Assembly (NCBI RefSeq): GCF_001548675.1
Contig: NZ_CP010834.1
Span: 646,001 to 710,000 of the forward strand
Length of the DNA stretch: 64,000 nucleotides
Source: Methanobrevibacter sp. YE315
GTDB lineage: Archaea > Methanobacteriota > Methanobacteria > Methanobacteriales > Methanobacteriaceae
Reading direction: 5' to 3'
Shown here piece after piece: positions 17,677 through 26,006 of this stretch. Both the position numbers and the translations under genes were made by a program. The number at the start of each line of letters is the position of its first letter. Within the stretch, counting starts at the first letter, position 1. The notes below the pieces were generated by a model, which worked only from the letters and a program-made list of their open reading frames with translations, was not told where the DNA came from and did not search any database.

Positions 17677-17764
17677 TGTAATAATCTTTTTTTCTAATCT
17701 TTGAATTATAGTATTTGATGTCTGATGGTGTTTTTTATAAATTAAAGATAAAGAGGAAATAACC

Positions 17765-18592
17765 ATGAAATCTATGAAAAAATTGTTATTTGTTGCAATT
17801 TTAGCTTTAGTAGTTATTGTTAGTGTAGGAGCATGTTCCGCTGGTTTCCTTGATTTCTTAGGAGGGGACTCATCCTCTGTTGATGCTAACGCTACTGGTG
17901 AAGTTAATTTGGCTGCTGCTGCTAGTTTAAAAAATGCTTTTGATAAGGATTTAATTCCTTTGTTCAATGAAAAATATCCTGGTATAAAAGTTACTCCTAC
18001 TTATGCTTCAAGTGGAGATTTACAAACTCAAATTGAAAATGGTTTAAAAGCAGACATATTCATGTCCGCTGCTAATAAACAAATGAATGCATTAGCTAAA
18101 AAAGGTTTAATTGACAATGATACTAATGTTCAATTTTTAGAAAATAAAGTTGTTTTAATTGTACCAAAAGACTCAACTTTAAACATTACTTCATTCGATG
18201 ACTTGAAAAATGTGAATGGTACCATTGCTATTGGGGACCCTGAATCTGTACCTGCAGGACAATATGCTCAAGAAGCTTTAAACAACACTGGTCTTTGGAG
18301 TTCTGTCGAACCTAAATTATCTTTAGGTACTGATGTAACTGCTGTATTGAACCAAGTAGCTCAAGGATCTGCAGATTGTGGTATTGTATACGCTACCGAT
18401 GCTAAATCTAATGAAAATGTTACAGTAGTTTGTGAAGCTCCTGATAATGCTTTAAAAACTCCGGTAATTTATCCTATAGCTATGATTAAAGATTCAAATA
18501 ATACAGATTCTGCAAAAGCATTCATGGACTTCTTGCAAACCCAAGAAGCTAAAGACATATTTGTAGAATATGGATTTACTATCCATGAATAG
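17765..18592 (+). CDS. modA: Molybdate/tungstate ABC transporter substrate-binding protein
   Basis: The 275-residue precursor has a signal peptide with a lipobox-like VGAC (Cys24), an acidic/Ser linker, then the ModA fold starting with NLAAAASLKNAFDKDLIP. TYASSGDLQTQIENGLKADIF, IAIGDPESVPAGQYA and GIVYATDAK are the usual ligand-binding and hinge segments. It captures oxyanions outside the membrane for ModBC. GAGGAAAT precedes the ATG. A hairpin separates it from modB. Methanogens need Mo or W for formylmethanofuran dehydrogenase. Confidence 0.93.
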   Translation: MKSMKKLLFVAILALVVIVSVGACSAGFLDFLGGDSSSVDANATGEVNLAAAASLKNAFDKDLIPLFNEKYPGIKVTPTYASSGDLQTQIENGLKADIFMSAANKQMNALAKKGLIDNDTNVQFLENKVVLIVPKDSTLNITSFDDLKNVNGTIAIGDPESVPAGQYAQEALNNTGLWSSVEPKLSLGTDVTAVLNQVAQGSADCGIVYATDAKSNENVTVVCEAPDNALKTPVIYPIAMIKDSNNTDSAKAFMDFLQTQEAKDIFVEYGFTIHE

Positions 18593-18654
18593 ATTCAGCA
18601 TTGTATTGTAATGTAAGAATTCTCAAACTTTTTTAAGTTGGAGTAAATTTCTTT

Positions 18655-18686
18655 GAGTGTGGAAAAATTCTATTTTTCGAACACTC
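18655..18686 (+). terminator. Hairpin between modA and modB
   Basis: GAGTGT (18655-18660) pairs with ACACTC, and inside it GAAAAAT pairs with ATTTTTC, with a short internal loop between. It lies 63 bases past the modA stop. It may end or attenuate the modA transcript, or protect its 3-prime end, allowing more ModA than ModBC. Confidence 0.5.
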
Positions 18687-18780
18687 TTAGAAATTATTTA
18701 AATCATATAAATAAAATTGATTACTGTAATAGTTTTAATAACTTTTTTTAAAACGATAACCAAGTTTTAAATAAGAATTA

Positions 18781-18913
18781 TTATATAAATTGTTAAATTT
18801 TCACGCGAGAATGCTGTGATATATTACTTTCTAATAGTCTTGTGTGAAGTAAAATCCCTGGCTTCTATGAAGTTGAGGTAGTTTAAATAAATATTGTTAA
18901 AGAGGATAGCAAC
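18781..18913 (+). promoter_or_regulatory. Second promoter and leader before modB
   Basis: TTATATAAAT at 18781-18790 is a good TATA box. The roughly 100 bases after it are less AT-rich than other gaps here (for example CACGCGAG and CCCTGGCTTC) and end in AGAGGAT before ATG 18914. CTGTGATAT occurs here (18813-18821) and in the modA leader (17633-17641). Apart from this and the hairpin at 18655 the 321-base gap holds no gene. Confidence 0.4.
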
Positions 18914-19588
18914 ATGATGGATTGGTCACCAATTGCAATTTCAATGAAGACTGCAAGTTTGTCAATTTTTATAACCTTTTTCTTAGGTTTGATTGTTGCT
19001 TGGGGTATTGTTAAGGTAAAAAATGATACAACAAAGATTATACTTGACGGTATCTTTACACTCCCTCTTGTATTACCCCCTACTGTGGTAGGGTTCTTTT
19101 TACTGTGGATTTTTGGTGTTAGAGGGCCTATAGGTAAGTTTTTTATAGACTTTTTTGCTGTAAAAATAGCGTTTTCATGGTCTGCAACAGTTATTGCTGC
19201 TGTTGTCATGTCTTTTCCTTTAATGTATCGATCTGCCCGAGGAGCATTTGAACAAGTGGATTCTAACTTACTGGATGCGGGACGTACATTGGGGATGTCT
19301 GAGTGGAAAATTTTCTGGAAAGTTTTATTTGCAAATGCATTACCAGGAATTATTAGTGGAGGAATTCTTGCTTATGCTCGTGGTTTAGGCGAATTTGGTG
19401 CTACAGCTATGCTTGCGGGTAATATTGCAGGACAGACCAGAACTCTCCCTATGGCGGTTTATTCCGAAGTAGCTGCAGGTAATATGGGTGAGGCTTTTGA
19501 TTATGTAATAGTCATTATCATCATAGCATTTTTTGCTATTTTCATCATGGATTACATTTCTTTACGAAAGGAAAAACAATGGAAATAG
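18914..19588 (+). CDS. modB: Molybdate/tungstate ABC transporter permease
   Basis: The 224-residue membrane subunit of the Mod transporter with five to six helices. The EAA-type coupling loop GRTLGMSEWKIFWKVLFANA near residue 130 contacts ModC. TLPLVLPPTVVGFFLLWIFG is a conserved ModB/CysT segment. AGAGGAT lies before the ATG. modC follows after 24 bases. Confidence 0.94.
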   Translation: MMDWSPIAISMKTASLSIFITFFLGLIVAWGIVKVKNDTTKIILDGIFTLPLVLPPTVVGFFLLWIFGVRGPIGKFFIDFFAVKIAFSWSATVIAAVVMSFPLMYRSARGAFEQVDSNLLDAGRTLGMSEWKIFWKVLFANALPGIISGGILAYARGLGEFGATAMLAGNIAGQTRTLPMAVYSEVAAGNMGEAFDYVIVIIIIAFFAIFIMDYISLRKEKQWK

Positions 19589-19612
19589 TTTACATTTTAT
19601 AGGGGATCAAAT

Positions 19613-20650
19613 ATGGATAATAAATTGTTAAAAGTAGATATTCAAATGCAGCTTAAAGAATTTGACTTGGATGTCGATTTTGAATTGAAAAAAAGGCGTT
19701 TGGGTATTCTTGGTCCTTCTGGCTGTGGTAAAAGTATGACATTGAAATCCATTGCGGGTATTGTGACTCCGGATGAAGGGGTTGTAAGTTTAAAAACTAA
19801 TGAAGAAACCACTTATTTTGATTCCAGTAAAAAAATTAATTTAAAACCTCAAAAAAGAAATGTAGGTTACTTATTTCAGAATTATGCGTTATTTCCAAAT
19901 ATGACTGTTGAAGAAAATGTTGCTGCAGGGTTACCTAAAGATTATGATAAGAACCTTGTGGATAGATTAATTAAGCGTTTTCATTTAGAAGGATTGGAAA
20001 AAAGATATCCTAGACAATTGTCTGGAGGTCAGCAGCAAAGAGTAGCTTTAGCCAGAATATTGGCTTATGGTCCTGATGTTATATTATTGGATGAGCCATT
20101 CAGTGCTATGGATACATTTTTAAAAGAACAATTGCGTATTGAACTTGTTAATTCACTAAAAGATTTTGATGGATTTTCCATTATGGTTACTCATGACCGT
20201 GATGAAGCGTTTCAGTTTTGTGATGAACTTATAATATTGGATCAAGGTAAAATTATAGCAAAAGGGGATACCTATGAAATATTTGAAAATCCCAGAAAAG
20301 TTCAGGTTGCAAGACTAACTGGTTGTAAAAACATTTCCAAAATAGAGGTTATTGATGATTATCATCTCAAATCTTTAGACTGGGGACTAATATTTGAAGT
20401 ATCTGAAAAGATTTCACCAAATATCACTCATATTGGAATAAGGGCGCACGATTTTTCCTTTGCTGAAAAAGATGATGTTAATGTGATAGACACCACAAAT
20501 TCTACAGTGATAGAAATGCCTTTTGAATGGGAAATAACCTTGACAAACGGTTTATGGTGGAAATATGATAAATTGATTTATGATCACGAATTTGAGATTC
20601 CTCACTATATTAAAATTGACCCTAAAGATATAATCTTGTTGGAAGAGTAG
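19613..20650 (+). CDS. modC: Molybdate/tungstate ABC transporter ATP-binding protein
   Basis: The 345-residue ATPase has Walker A GPSGCGKS at residues 34-41, Q-loop LFQNYALFPNMTVEENV, signature LSGGQQQRVALARIL and Walker B VILLDEPFSAMD. The C-terminal 120 residues form a TOBE-like regulatory domain, often an oxyanion sensor in ModC. It powers uptake through ModB. AGGGGAT precedes the ATG. Confidence 0.95.
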   Translation: MDNKLLKVDIQMQLKEFDLDVDFELKKRRLGILGPSGCGKSMTLKSIAGIVTPDEGVVSLKTNEETTYFDSSKKINLKPQKRNVGYLFQNYALFPNMTVEENVAAGLPKDYDKNLVDRLIKRFHLEGLEKRYPRQLSGGQQQRVALARILAYGPDVILLDEPFSAMDTFLKEQLRIELVNSLKDFDGFSIMVTHDRDEAFQFCDELIILDQGKIIAKGDTYEIFENPRKVQVARLTGCKNISKIEVIDDYHLKSLDWGLIFEVSEKISPNITHIGIRAHDFSFAEKDDVNVIDTTNSTVIEMPFEWEITLTNGLWWKYDKLIYDHEFEIPHYIKIDPKDIILLEE

Positions 20651-20701
20651 TTTGACTTATCACTTTATTTTTAAATATCATGTTGAATAAACATTTATAA
20701 C

Positions 20702-21779
20702 ATGACCCAATTGTTTTGTAAAGAAAAAGTTAATTCATCTAGGCAGGTTGAATGGGACCTTGCAAAAGTATCTGCAATATTTCTCATGATTCTGGTTCAT
20801 TATTTTGCTTTTTGCACTTTCGGTAACTTGGATTATGGTATTATTACTGAATATATGTTTATATTGTTTCAATGTTCCGCTCCAATATTCATGTTTGCCA
20901 TGGGAATTGGGATGATTTATACAAGACATGATTCCCCAAGGGAATTTGTTATTAGGGGAATTAAGCTACTTTTATTGGGTTTGATTGTCAACACAATGTA
21001 TTTCCTTTCAAATTATTCTGCAGGCGTTCCATTGGAATATTCACTGTTGTCTTTTTTAGCAAATGACATACTTCAATTCGCGGGATTAACATTTATTCTT
21101 GTTGGTATTCTTAAAATTTGACGTAAGCACATTTCGAATGGCTTTAATAAGTATTGTATTTTCATTAATTGCAAGTTATTTTTCAGATTTTTCCTTTAGT
21201 AATATTTATTTGAATCAATTGTTAGGTAATTTAATAGAAACCTTCGGACAGAATACAGTTAGCTGTTTTCCTATTTTGAACTGGTTTATCGTTCCAGCTT
21301 TTGGAATGCTATTCGGTGAAAACCTAATCAGATGCAATGATAAAGATCAGTTATACAAATTAATATTGAGGCCAACAGCGATCATATCACTTATCTTTTT
21401 GATAGTAGGTTTAATTACACGTGAAGGCATGTTTTCTACAGTGGGAGGTACTGTACCTGAAAAATTAGAATATCTTCATCCTTCAATTCCGGACATTATT
21501 ATTTTGATTGCAGTAATATTGTTCATTGTTTCATTACTGTATTTTATAACTAAAAGGTTATCTCCTAAAATTACAGATTTCATAGTTAAAACCAGTAAAA
21601 ACGTCACAATCATTTATATTATCCAATGGGCTTTAATTCTTTCTTTAACATATATAAATCAATTCTTACAGATTAAAGCCACATTGCCGATAGCCATATT
21701 GACTTTATTATTTGTCCTGATTGCCACTCTTATTTTAACTGAAGCTTATGTTAAGGTTAAGAATCTAGTTTTTAAATGA
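20702..21779 (+). pseudogene. Frameshifted multi-helix membrane protein (DUF1624/acyltransferase-like)
   Basis: Two overlapping frames, 20702-21121 and 21099-21779, together make one polytopic protein of about 358 residues. The start VEWDLAKVSAIFLMILVHYF resembles the first helix of heparan-glucosaminide acetyltransferase/DUF1624-type membrane acyltransferases. Frame one ends GLTFILVGILKI. Deleting one A of the A4 run at 21113-21116 fuses it as VGILKFDVSTFRMALI and keeps the frame open to 21779. A true pseudogene or a homopolymer sequencing error; both halves look undecayed. Family assignment is tentative. Confidence 0.65.
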
Positions 21780-21814
21780 AAAAAATTTAAAATATCTGAT
21801 AATTGGGGCATTGT

Positions 21815-22366
21815 CTATTCAAAGTTAAATTTAAAGCAATTAGGCTCATGATTGTTGATTATTCCGATTGATTCTAGATAGGAATATATTATTGTCGGAC
21901 CTACAAACCTCATTCCGCGCTTTTTTAAATCTTTAGATATATCTTTGGATAATTCAGATTCAGTTTTAAATTCTCCTTTGATAATTTCACCATCTGTAAA
22001 TCCCCAGATATACTTGTCAAAGCTTCCAAATTCCTTTTGTATTTCAATAAATACATTTGCATTGTTAATTGCGGAGGTAATTTTTCCTTTATGTCGGATA
22101 ATTCCTTCATTTGAACGCAATTCCTCAACTTTAACATCATCATAGTTTGCTACTTTTTCAACATCAAAGCCGTCAAAGGCATCTCTAAAATTTTCTCTTT
22201 TTTTAAGGATGGTGATCCAGGAAAGGCCTGCCTGAAACGATTCTAAAACAAGCATTTCAAATAATTCCTTATCGTCATGGGTTGGAATTCCCCATTCATT
22301 ATCATGGTATTTTATGTATGTTTCTTCGTTCAAATTCACCCATGAGCAACGGTTTTTCTTTTCCAT
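21815..22366 (-). CDS. tag: DNA-3-methyladenine glycosylase I
   Basis: It removes 3-methyladenine from alkylated DNA in base excision repair. The 183 residues show RCSWVNLNEETYIKYHDNEW at the N-terminus, then DDKELFEMLVLESFQAGLSW, and FVGPTIIYSYLESIGIINNH near the end. These are family hallmarks, including the zinc-binding Cys/His residues at both ends. Only 40 bases separate it from the divergent acyltransferase gene, so both messages are probably leaderless or nearly so. Confidence 0.95.
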   Translation of the reverse strand: MEKKNRCSWVNLNEETYIKYHDNEWGIPTHDDKELFEMLVLESFQAGLSWITILKKRENFRDAFDGFDVEKVANYDDVKVEELRSNEGIIRHKGKITSAINNANVFIEIQKEFGSFDKYIWGFTDGEIIKGEFKTESELSKDISKDLKKRGMRFVGPTIIYSYLESIGIINNHEPNCFKFNFE

Positions 22367-22406
22367 AAGAAATACTTATAATGTATATTATTTAAATATA
22401 TTCTCA
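22367..22406. promoter_or_regulatory. Compact 40-bp divergent promoter region
   Basis: Between the start codons of tag (minus) and the acyltransferase (plus) are just 40 bases, almost all A/T, with TATA-like runs readable on both strands. There is no clear ribosome binding site for either gene, which fits leaderless transcription both ways and mutual exclusion of the two promoters. Confidence 0.4.
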
Positions 22407-23471
22407 ATGAAAATCAGTCCGAAGCGAATTTTATATTTAGATGAAGTGAGGTCTCTTGCAATTATTTTGGTTGTTTTAGGGCATTTGATTCGTTTATTTT
22501 CAAAAGATTTTTTTACTTGGCAAATTTGTTCTGGTGTTTTTTCATTAACCAGAATAGGTGTTCCTCTATTTTTCACAGTCAGCGGTGCTTTGCTTTTAAC
22601 AAGAAAGCATGATATTAAGCAATTTTTAGAAAAAAGATTTAAAAGAGTTGTTTTGCCATTCGCGTTTTGGATTGTTGTTTATTTGATTGCAGGCATTCTT
22701 ATTTGGCATTATGAGCCTACATTGGATTATTTTTATGGAGTGATATTCGGATCCCATGAGCTATCCTCATTGTTTTGGTTTATATGGTCTTTAATTGGAG
22801 TTTATCTGTTAATTCCTGTTTTGAGTAGTTTCATTCGTGAGTATGGTCCTTTCGGTTCAGAATACTTAATTTTAATAACAATAATTCTATCAATACTTTA
22901 TACGATAGGATTTTTTGATGTTCAACAAATCAAATACGATTTTAGGATTATATTTAACTTCTTCCCTGTTTTAGGGTATTTTATTATTGGTTCCTATGTT
23001 CATAATACCAAATTCAAATTTTCCAATCGAAGAATGTTTTTCATTGGAATTCTGATGTTTTTAGTTGGAATCCTTGGCCATTTTATAAAGATTTATTACA
23101 AAGGTCTAGGTGGATTTTCATTAGCTCCAATAGACTTTTTTGACATCTGCGTTGTCATGGAAACAGTTGGCTTGTTTATCGCATTCAAATATGCTGACGT
23201 TAAAATGATTTCAGATAAAATCAAACCATTAAAAGAACAGACTCTCGGCAAAATCATTGTACAATTCAGCCTATGCAGTTTCGGCATTTACTTTTCACAT
23301 TATATTTTGATGTTATACCTGTTTAAATTCGGATTTATGCAGGGTTGGGGTAATAAGAACCTGTTTATTTATTTCCCATTGTCCGCTGTGATAATCATTA
23401 GCATCTGCTGGGCTTTAATTTATATTATGAGCAAAATTCCGATATTGAAAGTTGGAAGCGGAGTAAAATAG
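22407..23471 (+). CDS. Acyltransferase 3 family membrane protein
   Basis: A 354-residue integral membrane protein with about ten helices and the family opening YLDEVRSLAIILVVLGHL, followed by FSLTRIGVPLFFTVSGALLL. Members transfer acyl groups to surface sugars, lipids or peptides. The ATG at 22407 (MKISPKRIL) is the natural start; upstream in-frame codons would overlap tag and code unlike protein. The substrate is not known. Confidence 0.85.
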   Translation: MKISPKRILYLDEVRSLAIILVVLGHLIRLFSKDFFTWQICSGVFSLTRIGVPLFFTVSGALLLTRKHDIKQFLEKRFKRVVLPFAFWIVVYLIAGILIWHYEPTLDYFYGVIFGSHELSSLFWFIWSLIGVYLLIPVLSSFIREYGPFGSEYLILITIILSILYTIGFFDVQQIKYDFRIIFNFFPVLGYFIIGSYVHNTKFKFSNRRMFFIGILMFLVGILGHFIKIYYKGLGGFSLAPIDFFDICVVMETVGLFIAFKYADVKMISDKIKPLKEQTLGKIIVQFSLCSFGIYFSHYILMLYLFKFGFMQGWGNKNLFIYFPLSAVIIISICWALIYIMSKIPILKVGSGVK

Positions 23472-23595
23472 TGATGTATGGAATATATTACTTTAAAAGC
23501 TGAATATTAATGTAAAGCTATCTGATAAAGAGAAAGAATTAATTTAGATTAATCAAATATATAATATTAAATTTAGTTAATATGAGGCTGGTTAT

Positions 23596-24738
23596 ATGAT
23601 GCAATTAGGCATGGGAATGATGAGATTACCAATCTTGGATGAAAATGACTTTACAAGCATTGATTATGAACATGTAAATCAGATGGTTGACGCATACATA
23701 GAAAGCGGATTTAATCATTTTGATACTGCATACGTCTATCATGAAGGTTTAGGGGAAAAGACATTTAAAAAATGCGTTGTTGAAAGATATCCTCGTGATT
23801 CATTTAAAATAGCAACTAAATTACCATTATTTGTCATTACTGAAGAATCACAATTGGAACCGATTTTCGCTGAACAGCTTGAAAATTGTGGCGTTGAATA
23901 TTTTGATTATTATATGTTGCATAATGTAAGCGGATTCACTGAAACCGCTTGGAAAAACGTTGATCTATATTCATTTATACAAAAGAAAAAAGAAGAAGGA
24001 TTCATTAAACATATCGGTTTGTCCACTCATGGAAATTCCGAATTTTTAGAAGAGATTCTGTTTGAACATCCTGAACTGGAGTTTGTACTGCTTCAGATTA
24101 ATTATCTCGACTGGGAAGATGAAGGAATCGAATCAAGGAAATGTTTTGAGGTTGCAAAAAAATATAATAAGAAAGTAATGATTATGGAGCCATATAAGGG
24201 AGGATTTTTAGCGGATGTTCCTGAAGAGGCAGAAAAACTCATGAAAGAATATAATCCGGATAGATCAGTTGTCTCCTGGGCCATGAGATTTGTAGCCAAT
24301 CTTGATGACGTCTGTGTGGTTCTGACAGGTGCAAGTAGTTTAGAACAACTTCAAAGCAATATTCAGGAATTCGAAAATGCAGATCCTTTAAATGATGAAG
24401 AATTCGAAATCCTTGAGAGGGTTTCCGAAATCATCAACAGCAATATTACTGTGGACTGTACAAAATGCAGATACTGTGTCGATACATGTTCTGAAGAAAT
24501 AGACATTGCAAAATTATTCGATTTGTACAATAAGCATAAGATGCTTAAGATTGATGAATGGACCCAATTTGGAAATGCATATCTGAACTATTCCAAGCTT
24601 CCAGATGTAGGGATTGCTTCAGACTGCATAGAATGTGAAAATTGCATAGAGGAATGTCCACAGCAAATCAATATTCCTGAAGTCTTAAAAGATGTTGCAG
24701 AAACTTTTGAAACGGAAATTTACGGATTTAAAAATTAA
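23596..24738 (+). CDS. Aldo/keto reductase with C-terminal 4Fe-4S domain
   Basis: The first 280 residues are a TIM-barrel aldo/keto reductase (LGMGMMRLPI, HFDTAYVYHEG, IGLSTHG, VLTGASSLEQL). The last 100 carry two 4Fe-4S motifs, CTKCRYCVDTC and CIECENCIEEC. Such fused enzymes are frequent in anaerobes and presumably couple NAD(P)H or ferredoxin to carbonyl reduction. Substrate unknown. Both ATGs at 23596 and 23599 are usable. Confidence 0.9.
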   Translation: MMQLGMGMMRLPILDENDFTSIDYEHVNQMVDAYIESGFNHFDTAYVYHEGLGEKTFKKCVVERYPRDSFKIATKLPLFVITEESQLEPIFAEQLENCGVEYFDYYMLHNVSGFTETAWKNVDLYSFIQKKKEEGFIKHIGLSTHGNSEFLEEILFEHPELEFVLLQINYLDWEDEGIESRKCFEVAKKYNKKVMIMEPYKGGFLADVPEEAEKLMKEYNPDRSVVSWAMRFVANLDDVCVVLTGASSLEQLQSNIQEFENADPLNDEEFEILERVSEIINSNITVDCTKCRYCVDTCSEEIDIAKLFDLYNKHKMLKIDEWTQFGNAYLNYSKLPDVGIASDCIECENCIEECPQQINIPEVLKDVAETFETEIYGFKN

Positions 24739-24827
24739 ATCCTTTTTTATTTTTTCAATGTGTTAAGTTAATTTTAATAACAATTAATAATATATTTATA
24801 AATAGTTAATTTATTGAAGGTTTTATT

Positions 24828-25178
24828 ATGATACCTGGAATGAATAAAAAACAAATGAAACAAATGGAAAGACAAATGAAAAAAATGGGCATGAAAATGG
24901 AAGATTTAGAAGGTGTCCGTGAAGTTATTATCCGTTTTGATGATAAAGAATTAATTATTGATGATCCTAGTGTAAGTTTAATGAATGTGATGGGTCAAGA
25001 AACTTACCAGATAGATGGTAAAGCCCGTGAAGTCGAACTTGAATATGAAATCGAAATTCCAGATGAGGATGTTGAAATGGTAGCCAATAGTGCAGGTGTT
25101 TCTAAAGATGAAGCAAAAGCAGCTTTGGAAGAATGCAAAGGAGACCTTGCTGAAGCTATCATGAAATTAAACCAATAG
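24828..25178 (+). CDS. nac: Nascent polypeptide-associated complex protein
   Basis: Archaeal homodimeric alpha-NAC, a ribosome-bound chaperone. The 116 residues have a methionine/lysine-rich N-terminus (NKKQMKQMERQMKKMGMKM), the NAC barrel (VIIRFDDKELIIDDPSVSL) and a C-terminal UBA domain (VSKDEAKAALEECKGDLAEA). It has its own TATA box upstream, and the metallophosphoesterase gene begins five bases after its stop. Confidence 0.95.
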   Translation: MIPGMNKKQMKQMERQMKKMGMKMEDLEGVREVIIRFDDKELIIDDPSVSLMNVMGQETYQIDGKAREVELEYEIEIPDEDVEMVANSAGVSKDEAKAALEECKGDLAEAIMKLNQ

Positions 25179-25183
25179 ATAAT

Positions 25184-25927
25184 ATGACTGTTATTGCACA
25201 TATTTCAGATTTGCATGTTAGCAGATTCCATTTCGATGAAGATGTTTTCATGCAGGCTGTAAGCGAAATCAATGACTTGCAACCGGATATGATTATACTG
25301 ACTGGAGATATAACCAGCGATGGTTATTATAAGCAGTTCGAACAAGCAACAAAATATTTAGAATTGTTTGAAGCACCATTATTTGCCGTTCCTGGAAACC
25401 ATGATGCCCGTAATTTGGGTTATCTCACTTTTGAAGAGTTAATCGGTGAAAAAAGTTGGAAACTAACAATGGGTGATGAATTAACCGTAATAGGATTGGA
25501 TAGCAGTTCTCCTGATGAAAATAGGGGCCATATTGGAAGTCCTCAGCACATGTGGTTGGAACATCAATTAGATGAATGTGTCATTAATGAAAATTTTTCA
25601 ATTATCGCTTTGCACCATCATGTGATTTCAATTCCTCAAACAGGCCGTGAACGTAATGTTTTATCAGATGCAGGGGATATTTTAAAGACTTTAACCACTC
25701 ATGAAGTTGATTTAGTTTTATCAGGTCACAAGCATGTTCCAAATATTTGGAAAATAAATAATACAATCGTTGTTAATGCAGGTTCATTATGTTCAACAAA
25801 GCTTAGAGGAAAAATAAATAACTCCTATAATGTTTATAACATAAATAAGGAAGAAATAGAGATTTTTCTCCATAATGTTGGTGGAGAAAAATTTTTATTT
25901 GGAAAATATCCAAGGAATAAACTATAA
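25184..25927 (+). CDS. Calcineurin-like metallophosphoesterase
   Basis: A 247-residue phosphoesterase with the full metal-binding set: ISDLHVSRFHF, LTGDITSDG, GNHDAR, ALHHHV and SGHKHVP. It most resembles the Icc/cyclic-nucleotide phosphodiesterase-like group but substrate cannot be fixed from motifs. It is cotranscribed with nac. Note that it lies 80 bases upstream of the NYN/GGDD pair and a phosphodiesterase would be a natural partner for a nucleotide cyclase; this is only a suggestion from position. Confidence 0.9.
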   Translation: MTVIAHISDLHVSRFHFDEDVFMQAVSEINDLQPDMIILTGDITSDGYYKQFEQATKYLELFEAPLFAVPGNHDARNLGYLTFEELIGEKSWKLTMGDELTVIGLDSSSPDENRGHIGSPQHMWLEHQLDECVINENFSIIALHHHVISIPQTGRERNVLSDAGDILKTLTTHEVDLVLSGHKHVPNIWKINNTIVVNAGSLCSTKLRGKINNSYNVYNINKEEIEIFLHNVGGEKFLFGKYPRNKL

Positions 25928-26006
25928 ATTAAATTTAAATAATAGAATACAAAAATATATTATACTGAATTGAATTAAGATTAATAATATATTGTTAGGT
26001 GATATT

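Noticed and set aside
18813..18913. Molybdenum-cofactor riboswitch in the modB leader
   Set aside because: I could not match the leader to the Moco motif, which is known from bacteria. Only a generic structured leader is claimed.
20702..21779. Programmed +1 frameshift in the membrane gene
   Set aside because: There is no slippery heptamer, rare-codon or stop context typical of programmed shifting, and a second gene here shows the same single-A defect. Mutation or assembly error is simpler.
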